Shown here one piece after another: positions 29,382-30,120 of a stretch of 30,120 bases of DNA. A program made the position numbers and the translations under genes. Where the stretch lies: NCBI GenBank assembly GCA_910584395.1, contig CAJUAS010000024.1:1-30120 (forward strand). Reading direction: 5' to 3'. Numbering within the stretch: the first letter of the stretch is position 1; each line of letters opens with the position of its first letter. The notes below the pieces were generated by a model that saw only the letters and a list, made by a program, of their open reading frames with translations, was not told the DNA's origin and did not search any database. The stretch is from an uncultured Oscillospiraceae bacterium. Its GTDB lineage: Bacteria > Bacillota > Clostridia > Oscillospirales > Oscillospiraceae.

Positions 29382-30120
29382 ATGCTGGACATTCGTTTTA
29401 TCCGTGAAAACCCCGACGTGGTCAAGGAAAATATTAAGAAAAAGTTTCAGGACGCCAAGCTGCCTCTGGTGGACGAGGTCATCGCGCTGGACGAGGAAAA
29501 CCGCGCCGCCATGAGCGAGGCCAACGACCTCCGGGCCGCCCGCAATTCTCTTAGTAAGCAGGTTGGAATGTTGATGGGGCAAGCAAAAAAAGACCCCTCC
29601 AAGTTAGAGGAAGCCGAGGCCGTCAAGGCGCAGGTCAAGGCCAACGCCGACCGTCTGGCGGAGCTGGAGGCCAAGGAGACCGAGCTGGCGGAAAAGATCC
29701 GCCATATCATGCTCCAGATCCCCAACATCATCGACCCCTCCGTGCCCATTGGCCCGGACGACAGCGCCAACGTCGAGGTGGAGCGGTTTGGCGAGCCGGT
29801 CGTCCCCGATTTCGAGATCCCCTACCACACCCAGATCATGGAGTCCTTCGACGGCATCGACATGGACGCCGCAGGCCGGGTGTCGGGCAACGGCTTCTAT
29901 TACCTGCTGGGCGATATCGCCCGCCTTCACGAGGCGGTGCTGGCCTACGGCCGGGACTTTATGATCTCCAAGGGCTTCACCTATTGCATCCCCCCCTTCA
30001 TGATCCACGGCAACGTGGTGGAGGGGGTCATGTCCCAGACGGATATGGACGCCATGATGTACAAGATCGAGGGGGAGGATCTCTACCTCATCGGCACCTC
30101 CGAGCACTCCATGATCGGCC
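29382..30120 (+). CDS. serS: Seryl-tRNA synthetase, 5' part (runs off the window)
   Basis: The first 246 residues are open to the window end. It charges tRNA-Ser. MLDIRFIRENPDVVKENI (1-18) is the usual start; the N-terminal helical hairpin that binds the tRNA long arm covers about 30-110; PNIIDPSVPIG (114-124) joins it to the catalytic core; GFYYLLGDIARLHEAVLAYG (171-190) and FTYCIPPFMI (199-208) form motif 1. The core then reads LIGTSEHSMIG (236-246), where most bacterial enzymes have a TAEVP-type sequence and eukaryotic ones TSEQP. AAGAGG lies 9 bases upstream of ATG 29382. It follows the membrane protein gene by 36 bases, with no room for a T-box. Confidence 0.93.
   Translation, partial: MLDIRFIRENPDVVKENIKKKFQDAKLPLVDEVIALDEENRAAMSEANDLRAARNSLSKQVGMLMGQAKKDPSKLEEAEAVKAQVKANADRLAELEAKETELAEKIRHIMLQIPNIIDPSVPIGPDDSANVEVERFGEPVVPDFEIPYHTQIMESFDGIDMDAAGRVSGNGFYYLLGDIARLHEAVLAYGRDFMISKGFTYCIPPFMIHGNVVEGVMSQTDMDAMMYKIEGEDLYLIGTSEHSMIG

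Noticed and set aside
1..30120. CRISPR arrays, insertion sequences, prophage, toxin-antitoxin or defence islands, tRNA genes
   Set aside because: I looked for regular direct repeats, transposase and integrase motifs, defence-type ATPases or nucleases, and clover-leaf sequences, and found none; all long frames are accounted for by the listed genes.

Overview
The window is a contiguous piece of chromosome from a GC-rich, Gram-positive, endospore-forming anaerobe. Protein resemblance and gene content suggest an Oscillospiraceae-type Clostridia (Flavonifractor / Intestinimonas / Lawsonibacter neighbourhood); this is an inference from gene families, not from a search. The supporting content is a GerA-type spore germination operon, a YaaH-like GH18 lipoprotein, parvulin lipoprotein, the Firmicutes glmU-prs-pth-mfd order, soj/spo0J/noc-type genes with parS sites, a MurT/GatD pair and a thiolase. 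No phage, insertion sequence, CRISPR array, tRNA or rRNA gene lies inside the window. Most of it is housekeeping DNA.

Layout. Positions 1-381 hold two tandem consensus promoters and a boxA-like leader pointing left, so an rRNA operon most likely starts just outside the left edge. Positions 382-3471 (minus) are a germination operon in the order A-C-B with a half-length C subunit. A perfect 24-bp hairpin separates it from tadA (3752-4198, minus), which is divergent from the manganese exporter mntP (4299-4862). Positions 4915-8623 (minus) carry a YgfK-like iron-sulfur flavoprotein and a parvulin-type foldase lipoprotein. Positions 8709-17112 (minus) are a long co-directional series: glmU-like, prs, pth, mfd, GH18 lipoprotein, yitT.

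From a short divergent promoter region (17113-17257) the + strand carries murT-gatD, ended by a strong bidirectional terminator. Positions 19422-20894 (minus) are a PadR repressor with a DUF4097 protein. Positions 21067-22326 (minus) are an acetyl-CoA acetyltransferase. Positions 22539-25424 (minus) are a YtrA-like GntR regulator, an ABC ATPase and a large ABC permease. From 25579 the + strand carries an HD-domain protein, a Noc/ParB paralogue, soj (parA), spo0J (parB), a membrane coiled-coil protein and the start of serS. Three parS-like sites lie at the 3' ends of the HD, noc-like and soj genes.

Most worth a second look: (i) a MurT/GatD pair in which the glutaminase Cys and His and the usual MurT C-terminal signatures are missing; (ii) a GlmU homologue with an intact acetyltransferase half and a degenerate uridyltransferase half; (iii) three parS sites placed on or beside stop codons, plus an 11-bp-arm palindrome centred on the soj -10 box; (iv) a YgfK-like protein that seems to lack the second (NAD(P)H) Rossmann fold; and (v) a half-length GerC in a compact A-C-B germination operon. 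All coordinates, motifs and repeats were read by eye; family names are recalled, not searched.
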